In this document: one piece after another, positions 52,691 to 63,942 of the stretch
How positions within the stretch are numbered: position 1 is the first letter of the stretch
Layout of the letters: each line of letters begins with the position of its first letter
NCBI RefSeq assembly: GCF_024166365.1
Contig: NC_064820.1
Span: forward strand, 146,402,001-146,466,000
DNA length: 64,000 nucleotides
Direction: 5' to 3'
Origin: Elephas maximus indicus
Lineage: Eukaryota; Chordata; Mammalia; Proboscidea; Elephantidae
Translations under genes and position numbers: made by a program
The notes under the pieces: generated by a model
The model's database searches: none
The model's input: only the letters and a program-made list of their open reading frames with translations
Told to the model about the DNA's origin: nothing

Positions 52691-54381
52691 ACTCCAGAGC
52701 ACTGCTCAGTTTGGAAAAAGCAGTGACTGGGGGATCCCCGAATCCTCCCTCCTGTGCACCAGCCTATGGGGGTTTGCCCAGACTCGGATTTCTCCAGATG
52801 GCTCTGTGGGGACACATGAGGACAAAGAGCAGTGTGCTCCTAAAGGCCTCACAAGCTTTAGATCGGGGAACACCGGGGGCCGTGAAGATTACAGTGAGCT
52901 GGTCACCCAAGCCTCAGTGCAGATGCCCATCGAGGTTAGGCTGGAATCCATGGCTGCTCTGCCATCTCTGAAAACCAGACAGGAACCGACTAATGAACCG
53001 AGGCATGTCTCAAACAAGAAGCAGGTAGCTTCCTGAGACCAGATTTCTTAACATCCCATCCTCTTGGTTTATCCCTTCTCCAATGTGGTTCCCATTTGAA
53101 GGAGTCTGAGCCTTTGGAGCCTATAACTCCTATGAAAAATGATATAAATTATAGCTCACCAGCCCAGCCTGGCTGTTTGGGAATTTGGCATAAACATTAA
53201 GCAAGGGCCACCCTGATTATAAGGTAGAGGAACTGGGGAGAGGTAGGGCGGGCTGGACAACGCCGTGGCAAGACTTCCTCTGCTGCCTTCTGGGTGTGGG
53301 GAGTACCTGGTTTACTTTGCCCAGTTACCTTTGACAATGAGGCTCAGTAGAAGCTAATGAAACAAGCTCTGAAATGCTCAGGGCACAGACAAGTAACCTC
53401 CGGTCTTATCCAGTCTGTGGGTCATTCAACCTCCTGCCCCAGCCATGCCAGTCTTCCACTGTTCCCCATGTTCAGGTCAAGTTGGTGCCCACCAGTTAGC
53501 TTTTGCCCCTGGTGCTGGACTATCACCCAAGTTTATCCTCCCAGGCCCCAGAAGCTAGTCTAATTCTCCATAGCGTCTTCCTGGGCGGTTGGTTCAGAGA
53601 CCCACTGATGTTCTGCCCCCAAACGCCTGGCATTCCTCCTCCTTGGGAACCACACCAATTAGCCCTGATTACAGAATGCATGCATTGTCCTCCACCAGTT
53701 TCATATGTGCAAGCCTCGGCTCCCCAGACAGGGTGTGTGTGTGGGGTGGAGACTGGCCAAGCCTCTGCTCCTCTCTGGATCTCAGCTTTTCCATTTCTGA
53801 AAGAAGAGGATGGAGCAGAGGCCTCAGAGGGGTGCCCTGCCCTGAATTGCTATGGCCTGGCGGTTCTGCACGGACTGTCCTCTCACCTTCAGCCTCCACC
53901 CTTGGGCCCTCTGCTGCCAGGAAACCCGCTCCCACCAACTCTTAGCTCAAGATCACAGACCCTGGCCTCCACCCCCCAACCCCACCCTCTGCATTGGGGC
54001 AAACATCCTAAACCACCCCACGATTCTAAAAATATGGTGTTTTTGTCAGAGAGCAACCTTCCACTTCCTTGAGACTTTGATCTCCACACAACCCACGGAG
54101 GAGACACACTTACAATAACAGTTTATAGCCTTGATCTTTCTTTGGGGGCTACCTCTCAAGGGCTTTGAATCTCCAACTGGGTGGTAGTACCGCATGGTCC
54201 TTCTGAGCATGCTCAGATTTGTTCACAACTGGCTCATGGGTGGGGCAACTGACACAGCTGTCCTGCTCTCTGTGTGGGGAGGGCTGCGGCCAGGGAGAAA
54301 AGTCCAGGACACAGAGACTGCCCTGGCTCAAACTGGCCATGGGAACTATGAAAGTTTGTAAGGCACTTTACTGTCTAGAAG
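52691..54381. other. No gene recognised; MIR-like near 53755-53815
   Basis: Single-copy-looking DNA. The forward frame at 52641-53036 (131 codons) starts with a hydrophobic, signal-peptide-like run, but that run is encoded by L1 sequence. The 189-codon frame at 53503-54072 has no known domain. 'ggatctcagcttttccattt' near 53777 is weak antisense MIR. Confidence 0.4.
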
Positions 54382-54505
54382 AGTCCTGGTAGTGCAGTGG
54401 TTAAGTGCTCTGCTGCTAACTGAAAGGTCAGTGGTTTGAACCCACCAGCCTGCTCTGCGGAAGAAAAGATGTAGCAGCCTGCTTCTATAAAGATTTACAG
54501 CCTTG

Positions 54506-55102
54506 TAAATATTAAAAAAGAAAAAAAAAATTTTTTTTTTTTTAAAGATTAGTCCAAAGGACTAACAGACCACAAGTACTATAGCCTCCACCAGACTGAG
54601 TCCAGTACAAGTAGATGGTGCCCAGCCACCACCACTGACTGCTGTGACAGAGATCCCAATAGAGGGTCCTGGACATGGCTGCAGAAAAATGTAGAACAAA
54701 ATTCTAACTCACGAAGAAAGACCAGACTTACTGGCCTAACAGACTAGAGAAACCCTGAGAGTATGGACCCTAGACACCTTTTTAGCTCAGTAATGAAGTC
54801 ACTCCTGAGGTTCACCCTTCAGCCAAAGATTAGACAGGCCCATGAAACAAAATGAAAGGCAAGGACTAGAAGGCAGGAGGGGACAGGAAAGCTGGTAATA
54901 GGGAACCCGAGGTCGAGAAGAGAGAGCGTTGGCATGTCATGGCGTTGGTAACCAATGTCACAAAACAATATGTATACTAATTGTTTAATGAGAAGCTAGG
55001 TTGTTCTGTAAACCTTCATCTAAAGTACAATAATAAAAAATAAATAAAAAGAAAAAAGAAATCAAACGATGCATTATATTGGGCAAATCTGTTACAAAAA
55101 GA
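54506..55102 (+). mobile_element. L1 3' end carrying an RTE-derived 3' tag
   Basis: Perfect 17-bp target duplication AAAGATTTACAGCCTTG (54489-54505 and 55103-55119). The body is an afrotherian L1 3' end finishing 'ccttcatctaaagtacaata' plus an A-rich tail (55030-55058). A further 45 bp matching RTE coding sequence lies after that tail but still inside the duplication. The 5' part begins with an A10-T13 tract at 54521-54543. Confidence 0.9.
55058..55102 (+). repeat. RTE-derived tag at L1 end
   Basis: 'gaaatcaaacgatgcattat' and 'attgggcaaatctgttacaa' match the reverse complement of RTE text at about 58610-58656. It ends in an A-rich stretch at the target repeat. Confidence 0.85.
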
Positions 55103-55216
55103 AAAGATTTACAGCCTTGGAAACCCTATGGAGCAGTTCTATTCTGTCCTACAGGATCACTGTGAGTTGGAATCGACTCAACAGCAGTAGGTTTGGTTTG
55201 GGTTTTTACGGTCTAG

Positions 55217-55434
55217 ACTGGAGTTTCTGGGTGACAAAAACGGTTAAGCACCCAACTACTAACCAAAAAGTTGGCAGTGCAAACCCACCCAGAGAGACCT
55301 GTGAAGACTGGTCTATGATCTGCTTCCTAAAGGTCACAGCCTTGAAAACCCTATGGAGCACAGTGCTACTGTGCAACACATGGCCTCGCCATGAGTCGGA
55401 ATCAATACGATGGGAGTGGTTTGGCTTTTTGATT
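55217..55434 (+). mobile_element. AfroSINE, long type
   Basis: ACGGTCTAG (55208-55216) and ACTGTCTAG (55435-55443) flank it. It carries a medium-to-long middle ('gatctgcttcctaaaggtca') and tail 'gccatgagtcggaatcaata'. It lies immediately beyond the end of the split SINE. Confidence 0.9.
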
Positions 55435-55499
55435 ACTGTCTAGGCTCTAGAGAGAAAAATTAGTGCTTTAGGACAGGGCAGAATATAAGTGCTGTGGCA

Positions 55500-55790
55500 C
55501 AGCAATGACTGTGAAAGAAGAATGGAGGGATTAACTCTAGCACAGTGCCTAGACAGCAGGCACTCAATAAATACTTAGGGAACTTTCAATGGACGTTTCT
55601 GACTGGGTGAGATCAGGAAAGTTTTTCACACAGCCTTGTGAGCTTGGCCTCGGGAGATGTTAATAGGTGGGGACAGAGAAGTAAGGGATTTCCTGGCAAA
55701 GGGAACAGCATGTGCAAAGACCAGACCATGTGCTGAACAAGAAAAGCACAAATCCACACCATATTTGGCAGAAACAGAGATATGGAAACT
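55500..55790. repeat. L2 fragments
   Basis: 'cagtgcctagacagcaggca' with 'ctcaataaatacttaggg' is a sense L2 or MIR-type end. 'ggcaaagggaacagcatgtg' with 'caaagaccaga' near 55700 is antisense L2-like. Both are short. Confidence 0.5.
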
Positions 55791-55867
55791 CTCCCACTAG
55801 CTCTGCAGACACATCAGCTGTTGCTGCCCTGCCAGAAATGCAGACACTGGCAGAAAGAACAGGGACA

Positions 55868-56055
55868 GTGATCAAATGATCCTCTATGAGCACCGACTGT
55901 ATACCAGGCACTGTCCGAGGCACTGAACATGCCAGGCCTTGCAAAGACCTGAGCTGTCATTATCTACATTTTTCCTAGAGGGAAACAGAGCCTCAGAGAG
56001 GGGAACAGAGACGGAGCTGGATTTAAACCTACAAAGCCTGATTCCTGATCAAGAA
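55868..56055 (+). repeat. MIR fragment
   Basis: 'ccaggcactgtccgaggcac', 'gaaacagagcctcagagagg' and 'gatttaaacctacaaagcct' follow MIR in order. Confidence 0.7.
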
Positions 56056-56149
56056 GTGTGAGCAGGCATGCGTGAGGCCGCTGTGCAGGCTGATTCTGTG
56101 CTCACTAAGTGAGACCCTCGTCTTCCTGCCCGAGCGGGTGCTCAGGGCA

Positions 56150-56395
56150 TAGCCCCTGTGCCCATTTACTCAGACCTCCCATGGGCCAAGTGCACTCCAC
56201 TCATTACCTCATTTAGTCCCCCAGCAACCCTTGAAATTAGTTGTGGTGTCAGTCACCATAACCAGATGAGGAAACTGGGGCTCAGAGTAGTTGACTCACA
56301 CAGCTATAAGTGGCACAGTGGGGATTTGAACTCAGATCCATCTGACCCCTGATCCTGTGCCCGTAACTTCTGTACTCACTGCTTCTCTGGGTCTC
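56150..56395 (+). repeat. MIR, near full length
   Basis: 'attacctcatttagtccccc', 'cagatgaggaaactggggct', 'cacacagctataagtggcac' and 'gggatttgaactcagatcca' give most of the MIR. An open frame through it (56158-56352) is fortuitous. Confidence 0.88.
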
Positions 56396-56829
56396 ACCCC
56401 CTGCATGGGAATTCCAGACTGTAATTCAAACATGTCTGAAAAGAGTCAAAATCACTATAATTTGCTAAAGACTTTCTTTAATAAAGGCACAACCCCTCAC
56501 TTCAAAACAAAAAATTTATCAGCAAAACTGCCAAGGGGACTCTGAGTCACTGTCTTGGGCTTCTCCCTGGTTTGGTGATGGAACTGCATGGGGTCGGGAG
56601 TGGGGCTCCAGGGTACAGGCCAAGCCTCAGAAGATAAATGTGAGGGTCTTAGCTTTGCCCACCTCTCCACCCTTCCCCCCCCCCCCCACTGCTGCTCAAT
56701 CATGAATAATGTCTTGCCTTTCTGGATTCATTTCCTCATCTAGAAGGCGTGTAGGCTTTGCTGGGTGAACTCCATTACTGGATCTAGGATCACTCATGCC
56801 AGATCACCACACCAGCTTCACAAACCACC
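56396..56829. other. No gene recognised; C-run at 56677-56690
   Basis: Single-copy-looking DNA with an uninterrupted C run of about 13-14, a likely length-variable site. Confidence 0.45.
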
Positions 56830-56830
56830 C

Positions 56831-56996
56831 ACCAAACCAAAAACCAAACCCAGTGCCGTTGAGTCGATTCCATCTCATAGCGACCCTATAGGACAGAGTA
56901 GAACTGTCCCGTGGAGTTTCCGAGGAGCACCTGGCGGATTTAAACTGCCGACCCTTTGGTTACCAGCCATAGCACTTAACCACTACGCCACCAGGG
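56831..56996 (-). mobile_element. AfroSINE, short type
   Basis: A-rich end 'accaaaccaaaaaccaaacc' at 56826-56845, full tail and head ending 'acgccaccagggt'. Several CpG are kept, suggesting modest age. Confidence 0.95.
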
Positions 56997-58096
56997 TAGG
57001 GAAAAAAAGGTACTGTACTTACAGCATTGACACACGGCTTGGCAAATTCACTACCTGGGGCTGAGCTTATCCTGTATTTGAATTCAAGTCTTCTCTCTTC
57101 AGTGTGGTCCTCACCGCATCTCAGGGACCAGTAGAATTCTGGAATTTCCTTGTCTGATGGTTCCCAGGGTTTGCCTAAGATACCTGCAGCAAAGACCTCT
57201 TTTAAGCTAATGCACAATCATCCTTCCAGGGAGAAAAAGGTGATTTATGAATTCATGGTCCTGAGTCATAAGCCTACAGTGATCTGCTGCACTTGGGAAC
57301 AACCACTTACCTGGCCCTTGGCAAGACTGCAGGTACACGTGAGTCATATGAGTACAGGTGCATCTCACTTGATAGAGCTGGAAATGGTCTTGAGAAGATA
57401 GATTTAGATGGAACCCCATTCCAAATGCCTTGGGGGAAGCCATTGGGTTCCTAGGGTGGGAAAAATCACTGCCTGTTTTTTTGCATCAAGTTGGATTTTC
57501 ATGTATTGGGAATACTGAGGTATGGCAAGGAGGGTGTGGAGTGTGTGTGTGTGTCCCCAGTATTGCTGGATTGTGTCCCATGTGAATGGTGCCCCAGAGT
57601 TGTACAACATTGTATCCCAGCAGGTGTGTACAGTGTGTCCCCAAGAAAGCAGCCAGGCTGCAGGGACTCCAAGCTGGGTCATGCTGTCCCTACAGGATGC
57701 AGAGCTGAGAATCCTATCTCAGCCCAAGCCCTACAGACCTGTAATTGTCCAGGTGGCTGGAGATGCCTTTTCACAGGGTTTGACCAGGCCTCCCAGGTGT
57801 GACTTCAGATGTCAAGAGCCCCAGAGCGGGCAGAGGGAAACATTCCTGGTCTTCCACCCAGGATGCCCACATCAGGCTCAAAGCAGAGGGTTGGGTATGG
57901 GAGAACAGACCTCCTAGGCCAGCATTGAGCATGCAGGGCAAAGGCCTGCAACCAAGTAGTTCTGGGGAGAGCTGGGGACAGAGACATCTCTGCCTACAGC
58001 CCAGAGAAGACAGAGTCTTCCCCAGAGAAAGAGACATGCCGCTGGGCTGCAACCCTCTAGAGAGGGACAGAAAATAGCAAGGCAGCCCTCGCTCTC
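56997..58096. other. No gene recognised
   Basis: Single-copy-looking DNA with a short GT run at 57541-57556. Open frames of 78-131 codons on both strands overlap and have no known domain. Confidence 0.4.
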
Positions 58097-60236
58097 CTGT
58101 TGTTGTTAGGTGCCATGGAGTCAGTTCCGACTCATAGCAACTCTACGTACAGAAGAATGAAACACTGCCCTGTCCTGTGCCATCCTCACAATTATTATTA
58201 TGCTTGAGCCCACTGTTGCAGCCACCGTGTTAATCCATCTCGTTAAGGGTCTTCCTCTTTTTTGCTGATGCTCTACTCTATCAAACATGGTGTCCTTCTC
58301 CAGGGACTGGTCCCTCCTGATAACATGTCCAAAGTATGTGAAACAAAGTCTTCCCATCCTTGCTTCTAAGGAACATTCTGGCTGTACTTCTTCCAAGACA
58401 GATTTGTTCATTCTTCTGGCAGTCCATGGTATATTCAATATTCTTCACCAACACCATAATTCAAAGACATCAATTTTTCTTTAGCATTTCTTATTCATTG
58501 TACAGCTTTCACATGCATATGAGGCAATCAAAAACACCATGGCTTGGGTCAGACATGCCTTAGTCCTCAAAGTGACTACTTTGCTTTTTAACACTTTAAA
58601 GAGGTGTTTTGCAGCAGATTTGCCCAATGCAATGCATCATTTGATTTCTTGACTGCTGATTCCACGCATGTTGATTGTGCATCCAAGTGAAATGAGATCC
58701 TTGACAACTTCAATCTTTTCCCCGTTTATCAAAATGTTGCTTATTGGTCCAGTTGTAAGGATTTTTGTTAAAGCATAATCCATACTGAAGGCTGTGGTCT
58801 TTGATCTTCAACAATAAGTGCTTCAAGTTCTCTTCACTTTCAGCAAGCAAGGTTGTATAATCTGCATATTGAAGGTTGTTAACAAGTCTTCCTCTAATCC
58901 TAATGCCTCATTCTTCTTCATATAGTCCAGCTTCTCTATTTGCTCAGCATACAGACTGAATAAGTATGGTGAAAGGACACAAACTTGACACACAAATTTC
59001 CTGATTTTAAACCATGCAGTAATGCCCTTGTTCTGTTCAAACGACTGCCTTTTGGTCTATGTACAGGTTCTGCATGAGCACAATTAAGTGTTCTGGAATT
59101 CCCATTCTTCACAATGTTATCCGTAATTTGTTATGATTCCCACAGTCAAATGCCTTTGCATAGTCAATAAAACACAGGTAAACTTCTTTCTGCTATTTTC
59201 TGCTTCTGGCCAAGATCCATCTGACATCAGCAATGAAATTCATTGTTCCACGTCCTCTTCTGAATCTGGCTTGAATTTTTGGCAGTTCCCTGTGGATACA
59301 CTGCTGCAACCTCTTTTGAATTATCTTCAGGAAAATTTTACTTGTGTATGATATTAATGATATTGTTCGATAATTTCTGCATTCTATTGGCTCCTCTTTC
59401 TTTACAATGGGCACAAATATGGATCTCTTCCAGTCAGTTGACCAAGTAGCTATCTTCCAAATCTCTTAGCATAGACGAGTGAGCACTTCCAGTGCTGCAT
59501 CCGTTTGCTGAAACATCTCAGTTGGTATTCTGTCAATTCCTGGAGGCTTGTATGTTGCCAGTGCCTTCAGTGAAGCCTGGACTTCTTCCTTTAGTACCAT
59601 CAGCCATTGATCATGTACTACCTCCTGAAATGGTTAAACATTGACCAATTCTTTTTGGTACAGTGACTTTGTGTATTCCTTCCATCTTCTTTTGATGCTT
59701 CCTGCATCTTTTAATATCTTCCTCATAGAATTCTTCAATATTGCAACTCAAGGCTTGAATTTTCTCTTCATTCTTTCAGCTTGAGAAACGCTGAGTGTGT
59801 TCTTCCCTTTTGGTTTTCTAACTCTAGGTCTTCACGCATTTCATTGTAATACTTTGTCTTCTTGAGCTGTACTTTGAAATCTCTGTTCAGCTCTTTTACT
59901 TCATCATTTCTTCCTTTGCTTTAGCTACTCAATGTTTAAGAGCAAGTTTCAGAGTATTCTGGCATCCATTTTGGTCTTTTCTTTCTTTCCTGCCTTTTTA
60001 ATGACCTCTTCTTTTCTTCATGTATGATGTCCTTGATGTCATTCTACAACTTGTCTGGTCTTTGGTCATTAGTGCTTAATGAGTCAAATCTATTCTTGAG
60101 ATGGTCTCTAAATTCAGATGGAATATACTCAAAGTCCATACTTTGGCTCCCCTGGACTTGTTCTAATTTTCTTCAGCTTCAACTTGAACTTGCGTATGAG
60201 CAATTATGGTCTGTTCTACAGTCAGCCCCTTGCCTT
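58097..60236 (-). mobile_element. RTE-clade LINE, 5'-truncated, 3' end present
   Basis: The 3' terminus 'tgttgttgttaggtgccatg' (plus strand) is at 58097. The copy extends through the reverse transcriptase into the endonuclease and stops near 60236, the usual form of a 5'-truncated non-LTR insertion. Confidence 0.92.
58097..60236 (-). pseudogene. RTE endonuclease / reverse transcriptase, broken
   Basis: Same gene as at 10283-12150. From N to C terminus: remains of the endonuclease end (about 60100-60236), linker, then reverse transcriptase pieces. 59193-59414 reads 'RNYRTISLISYTSKIFLKII' and 'FRRGRGTMNFIADVRWILA'. At 58841-58883 the catalytic box reads 'LQYADYTTLLAES', where the family has Y-A-D-D; the second Asp is Tyr. 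The C-terminal piece 58121-58438 has 'SVLEEVQPECSLEARMGRL' and 'EKDTMFDRVEHQQKRGRP'. Frameshifts and stops separate these, so no active enzyme can be made. Confidence 0.88.
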
Positions 60237-60816
60237 ATCCTCTTAGCCATTCCCTATTCTGGGAAGCACTGTGGGAACCTTGGAACATCTCCCAGCTGTG
60301 CATCCTCTGCCTCACCTGAGATGTACTGTTACTTTCGTACAATTAGCAGCACCAACCACACTGAAGTGCTCCACAGACCAGGGTTGTGTGATCCTGGGAT
60401 TGTTTGGGGTTAGTGTTGGGCCGGTGGGCTGCAGCTGCCTCATTATTTGATTTAACCCAAAGTAACAGAGCTGAGTGCCCACATCATTCCAACAACACGA
60501 AGAGTTTCCAGCCAGAGCTCCTTGACCCTCCCTGAAGGAGGGCAGGTCATCCAAGTCCCAGCCAGCTCTGGGACTCGGCCTCCAAACTGCCACCTGGGCA
60601 GATGGAAGGAGCTCCTGATGGATACCTGCCCTGTCTCTCTTTTCATCAGGGTCCAGCTCAGATACTGGAAAGATGAAAGAGCTTCTCCCAAACTCTGATC
60701 AGTCAAAACAGCAGAAGATTGAAAATACATGAAATGAGGCAGCTGCCTCTGAGTGCCCCACTAAGAGGCCCATTTCCCACTCTTTTTTTTTTTTTTGGTT
60801 TTTTAAGGTTAATGTA
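60237..60816. other. No gene recognised
   Basis: Single-copy-looking DNA ending in a T-rich tract (60783-60805). Reverse frames of 92-93 codons are unrecognised. Confidence 0.4.
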
Positions 60817-61025
60817 GGAGCCGTGATGACGCAGTGATTAAGCTCTTGGCTGCTAATGGAAAGATTGGCAGTTCAAATCCATCAGCTGCTCTGTGGGAGG
60901 AAGACGTGGCAGCCTGCTTCCATAAAGATTACAGCTTTGGAAACCCTATGGGGCAGTTCTACTGTGTCCTATAGGATAGTAATGAGTCAGAGATGACTTG
61001 ATGGCAATGAGCTTTTTTTTTTTGG
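60817..61025 (+). mobile_element. AfroSINE, medium type
   Basis: 14-bp duplication with one mismatch (TTAAGGTTAATGTA at 60803-60816; TTAAGGTTAGTGTA at 61026-61039). The middle segment 'gtggcagcctgcttccataa' is kept. Confidence 0.96.
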
Positions 61026-61039
61026 TTAAGGTTAGTGTA

Positions 61040-61370
61040 CATCCTCAGAGCAGAGGAGCTGCCCTGGGCCCCACAGCTGCCCCACGCAGGGCAGAGCTCA
61101 TAGTGATGGGGCCTCTCAAAGCAGCCTGGTGTCCCAGGAGCCAGAACTGACACTTCTGGGTTTTTGCCCATACCAGGTAGGGTTGGAGAAACCCAAAAAA
61201 ATGCCTTCAATATTAACCAAGACTTCTGGCGTTTCCTACATACAGGCTGCATGAACCAGGAGCAGCCCCATTTGGGGGCATTCGTTCCTCTAGGTCTCTA
61301 GCCTCCTTTTCCCAGCATTACTCCAAGGTGGGTTCACAGAACACCAATAGATGTGCTGACAAAAAGGTCC
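61040..61370. other. No gene or repeat recognised
   Basis: Single-copy-looking DNA between two AfroSINEs. Confidence 0.4.
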
Positions 61371-61380
61371 CGTGGTCTAA

Positions 61381-61590
61381 TAAAAACCAAACCAAACCCA
61401 CCGCCATCGAGTCAATTCCGACTCATAGTGACCCTATAGGCCATAATAGAACTGCCCATAGGGTTTCCAAAGAAATCTTTACGGAAGCAGACTGCCACAT
61501 CTTTCTCCCAAGGAGCAACTGGTGGGTTCGAACTGTTTGACCTTTTGGTTAGCAGCCAAACACTTAACCACTGTGCCATCTGGGCTCCTT
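61381..61590 (-). mobile_element. AfroSINE, medium type
   Basis: CGTGGTCTAA (61371-61380) and CGTGGCCTAA (61591-61600) form the target duplication. The medium-type middle segment is present on the minus strand. Confidence 0.96.
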
Positions 61591-61892
61591 CGTGGCCTAA
61601 CACATTTGGAAAATTTGAGGTTAAATGAAACTAAGTGGGTTTCTTCTGAGCAGGATATCTCAGAGCCTTTATGTAACATGCTAATATACACCTCAAATAT
61701 TCAAGAGGAGGAGGGAGTGGGCTGTGTTTCCCAGATTTGATCTCTGCTTTTCTCATGGATCTTATCACAAGACCAGGGCTTACTGAAATCTATTTGGGGA
61801 CCTGCCTGTCTACCTAAAGCTGCCACCTGTTCCCACCCCCAGAGATCCCAGTGAGCTGGGAAAGGCTAATGAAATACTGGGATGTAGAGCCA
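61591..61892. other. No gene or repeat recognised
   Basis: Single-copy-looking DNA with no supported feature. Confidence 0.4.
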
Positions 61893-62045
61893 CACTGCCC
61901 AATACAGTAGCCATCAGCCACATTAAATACAGTTCCTTAGTCACACTAGTCCCATGCACAATAGCCACGTGTGGTAGTGGATACCGTATTAGTTAGCACA
62001 GAGAACATTTCCATCGTCACAGGAAGTTCTATTGGACAGTGCTAA
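61893..62045. repeat. hAT-type element, same family as 14140
   Basis: 'cactgcccaatacagtagcc', 'agccacgtgtggtagtggat' and 'gttctattggacagtgctaa' match the split element at 14140-15320, here uninterrupted but shorter. Confidence 0.75.
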
Positions 62046-62145
62046 TCTAGAGTCTCAGAGAGGCTAGGAGACTAGCCCAGGGCCACACAGTAAGTCTAGA
62101 AAGAGCCAGAATCAGCTCCAGCCTTCCACTCCTGGCCTCGGAATC
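62046..62145 (+). repeat. MIR fragment
   Basis: 'agtctcagagaggctaggag' and 'cccagggccacacagtaagt' match the MIR core end and 3' half. Confidence 0.7.
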
Positions 62146-63681
62146 TGAGAAGCAACCTTCGTTGAGTCCCAAGAAGCTGCTGGGTGCCAGCCATTGAGTC
62201 ACAACTCTATCCAAGTGGACGTGAGGAGTTTCACAGAAACCGCAGCGGGTACTTGCTTCCCCTCCCTAGGGCCCAGGACAGTACGGGCCAGCCCCTGACT
62301 CCCACACCCTCATTCCCTCCAGACCTCACTCTACTGTGTAAGGCAGCAGGTCCTGGAGAAGGAAAGAGAAGGGCTGCCCTCCTCTCCCACACACACGCCC
62401 TCACCCTGCATGCCAAGGGCCCCAGCCAGGGCCACGGGCCCGCAGTTTGAGTGAATAGCCCCAGCTGTAGGACTTGAGGCAGGTTCCAGGAGCTGCCTCT
62501 GCCAGGGCTCTCAATATTATCAAATCCCTGGTCCCAGCGGGGGACTTATCCAGGCAGATGCCACAGGCCCTCTTCCAAGTTTCCTGTGTGAGAAACATAG
62601 GAAAGGGGTCTGGCTTCCCTACTTCCCAGGTTCCTTACTGCCCAGGCCAGCCGTGCTGAGGCTGGCTAGATGGATGGTCGGGGACCTGGTCTAAGGGTTG
62701 GCCTCTGGCAGGGCTGTGCCAAAGACTCTGGCCCACTGCTCCTCCAGCACATCTGGGACTAGGCACAGGCACCACTGAGTTTCTGCTGAGGGGGCACTCT
62801 AGACTCTTGGATGAACCCCAAAGATTGGACAAGCTTCCCCACCTCTCAACTCCCTGGGAGTTTGGGCCCCACTCAATGCCCAGAGCAGCCACCAGATCTA
62901 CTCATGCCCCTCTCTGCCTACGCTCAGATTCCCAGGATCCCCCTAAGGCTTCCTTCCCAGGCATCACCCTGCTCCATGCAAAAGGATGGTGGGTGCTCCC
63001 CCTCCAAGTGAACAGCTAGGCCAGGAGCAAATCTCTGTAGGGAGCCAATCCCACAAGAGCACAGACACTGCACATGGGCAGTCCCATTCGACCTAGATGT
63101 AGGTCAGTGCACACGTGGCTGCAGACTGGACCTGCCCTGCCCTGGGCACTCAGGAAGCCATAGGGCCCATAAGACCATGCCCAGTAATGAAAAAGTAGAG
63201 ACCATTTCTAGGGCAGGAACGTACTAATTCCCATAGCTGGCTCCATCTGGGCCCAGATAGAGCTGCCATGTCACATAACTCCAAGGGGCACCATTCACAT
63301 TATAGTCTACTTATATGGTGCCTCCTGAAGTAGTGAAGTATAAGCTTAGGGGCCTACATGCAGCAGCCCCAGAACCAGGCAGGTGGGATGACACCTCTTG
63401 AGGAAATAGTCTTGTGTTTGGTATTCCATGATACCAAGTTTGACCCTTCTCCCCAGAAGTGGCCATTTCAACCCAGAGTCCAGCCCCAGCGTGCGCAGTA
63501 CTAGGACCTCCCCTCAGGGCTTCACCCCCGAGTTCCTCAGTGAGTCTTACACAAGGCCCCTAGAGACTGGAAGGGGGTCTAGGAGTCTCATGTTCTTATC
63601 TCTCTAAAAGGCCATTTGAGTCATGGACAAAGGATTAACTCCTGTAGTATCATAAGCACTCCTACCAACTCATAAGTCTAA
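62146..63681. other. No gene or repeat recognised
   Basis: The longest stretch without a recognisable repeat near the window end. GC-rich at 62250-63100. Open frames up to 88 codons overlap one another and carry no domain I know. It could hold exons that need homology searches to see. Confidence 0.4.
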
Positions 63682-63940
63682 CAACCCAAAGGAAAAATGG
63701 GCAAAGGACACAGAGAAGTCATAGACAAGGAATTGAAAAAAAAAAAAAAAAACAGCCCTCAAACCCAGGAAAAGACTCTCACCCTCACATACTATAAGAG
63801 AATGCAAATAGGTATAATGAGATGCCATTTTTCTCCCATTAGCCTGTTAAAGATCAACAAGTTTTATAACACAGGTGGTGAGGTTGGGATGAACTACGCA
63901 CTCTCCTAAATGGGAACTACCCCTATCGTGGGCCATTGGA
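63682..63940 (+). repeat. Old L1 fragment
   Basis: 'aaaaatgggcaaaggacaca', 'aagagaatgcaaataggtat', 'atgagatgccatttttctcc' and 'acacaggtggtgaggttggg' is sense L1 near the 3' end of ORF2, with an A run at 63737. Confidence 0.85.
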
Positions 63941-63942
63941 TA

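Larger units (their letters stand above)
54382..55205 (+). mobile_element. AfroSINE, medium type, split by L1
   Basis: The 5' part is 54382-54505 (head 'gagtcctggtagtgcagtgg' through 'aagatttacagccttg'). The 3' part resumes at 55103 with the duplicated target and ends 'caacagcagtaggtttggtt' near 55195. Removing the insert restores a normal SINE. Confidence 0.93.

Noticed and set aside
52641-53036. Frame with a signal-peptide-like hydrophobic start
   Set aside because: The hydrophobic start is encoded by antisense L1 sequence, and the rest has no recognisable domain.
53503-54072. 189-codon frame
   Set aside because: Pro/Ser/Leu-rich composition typical of translated non-coding GC-rich DNA; overlapping frames on both strands.
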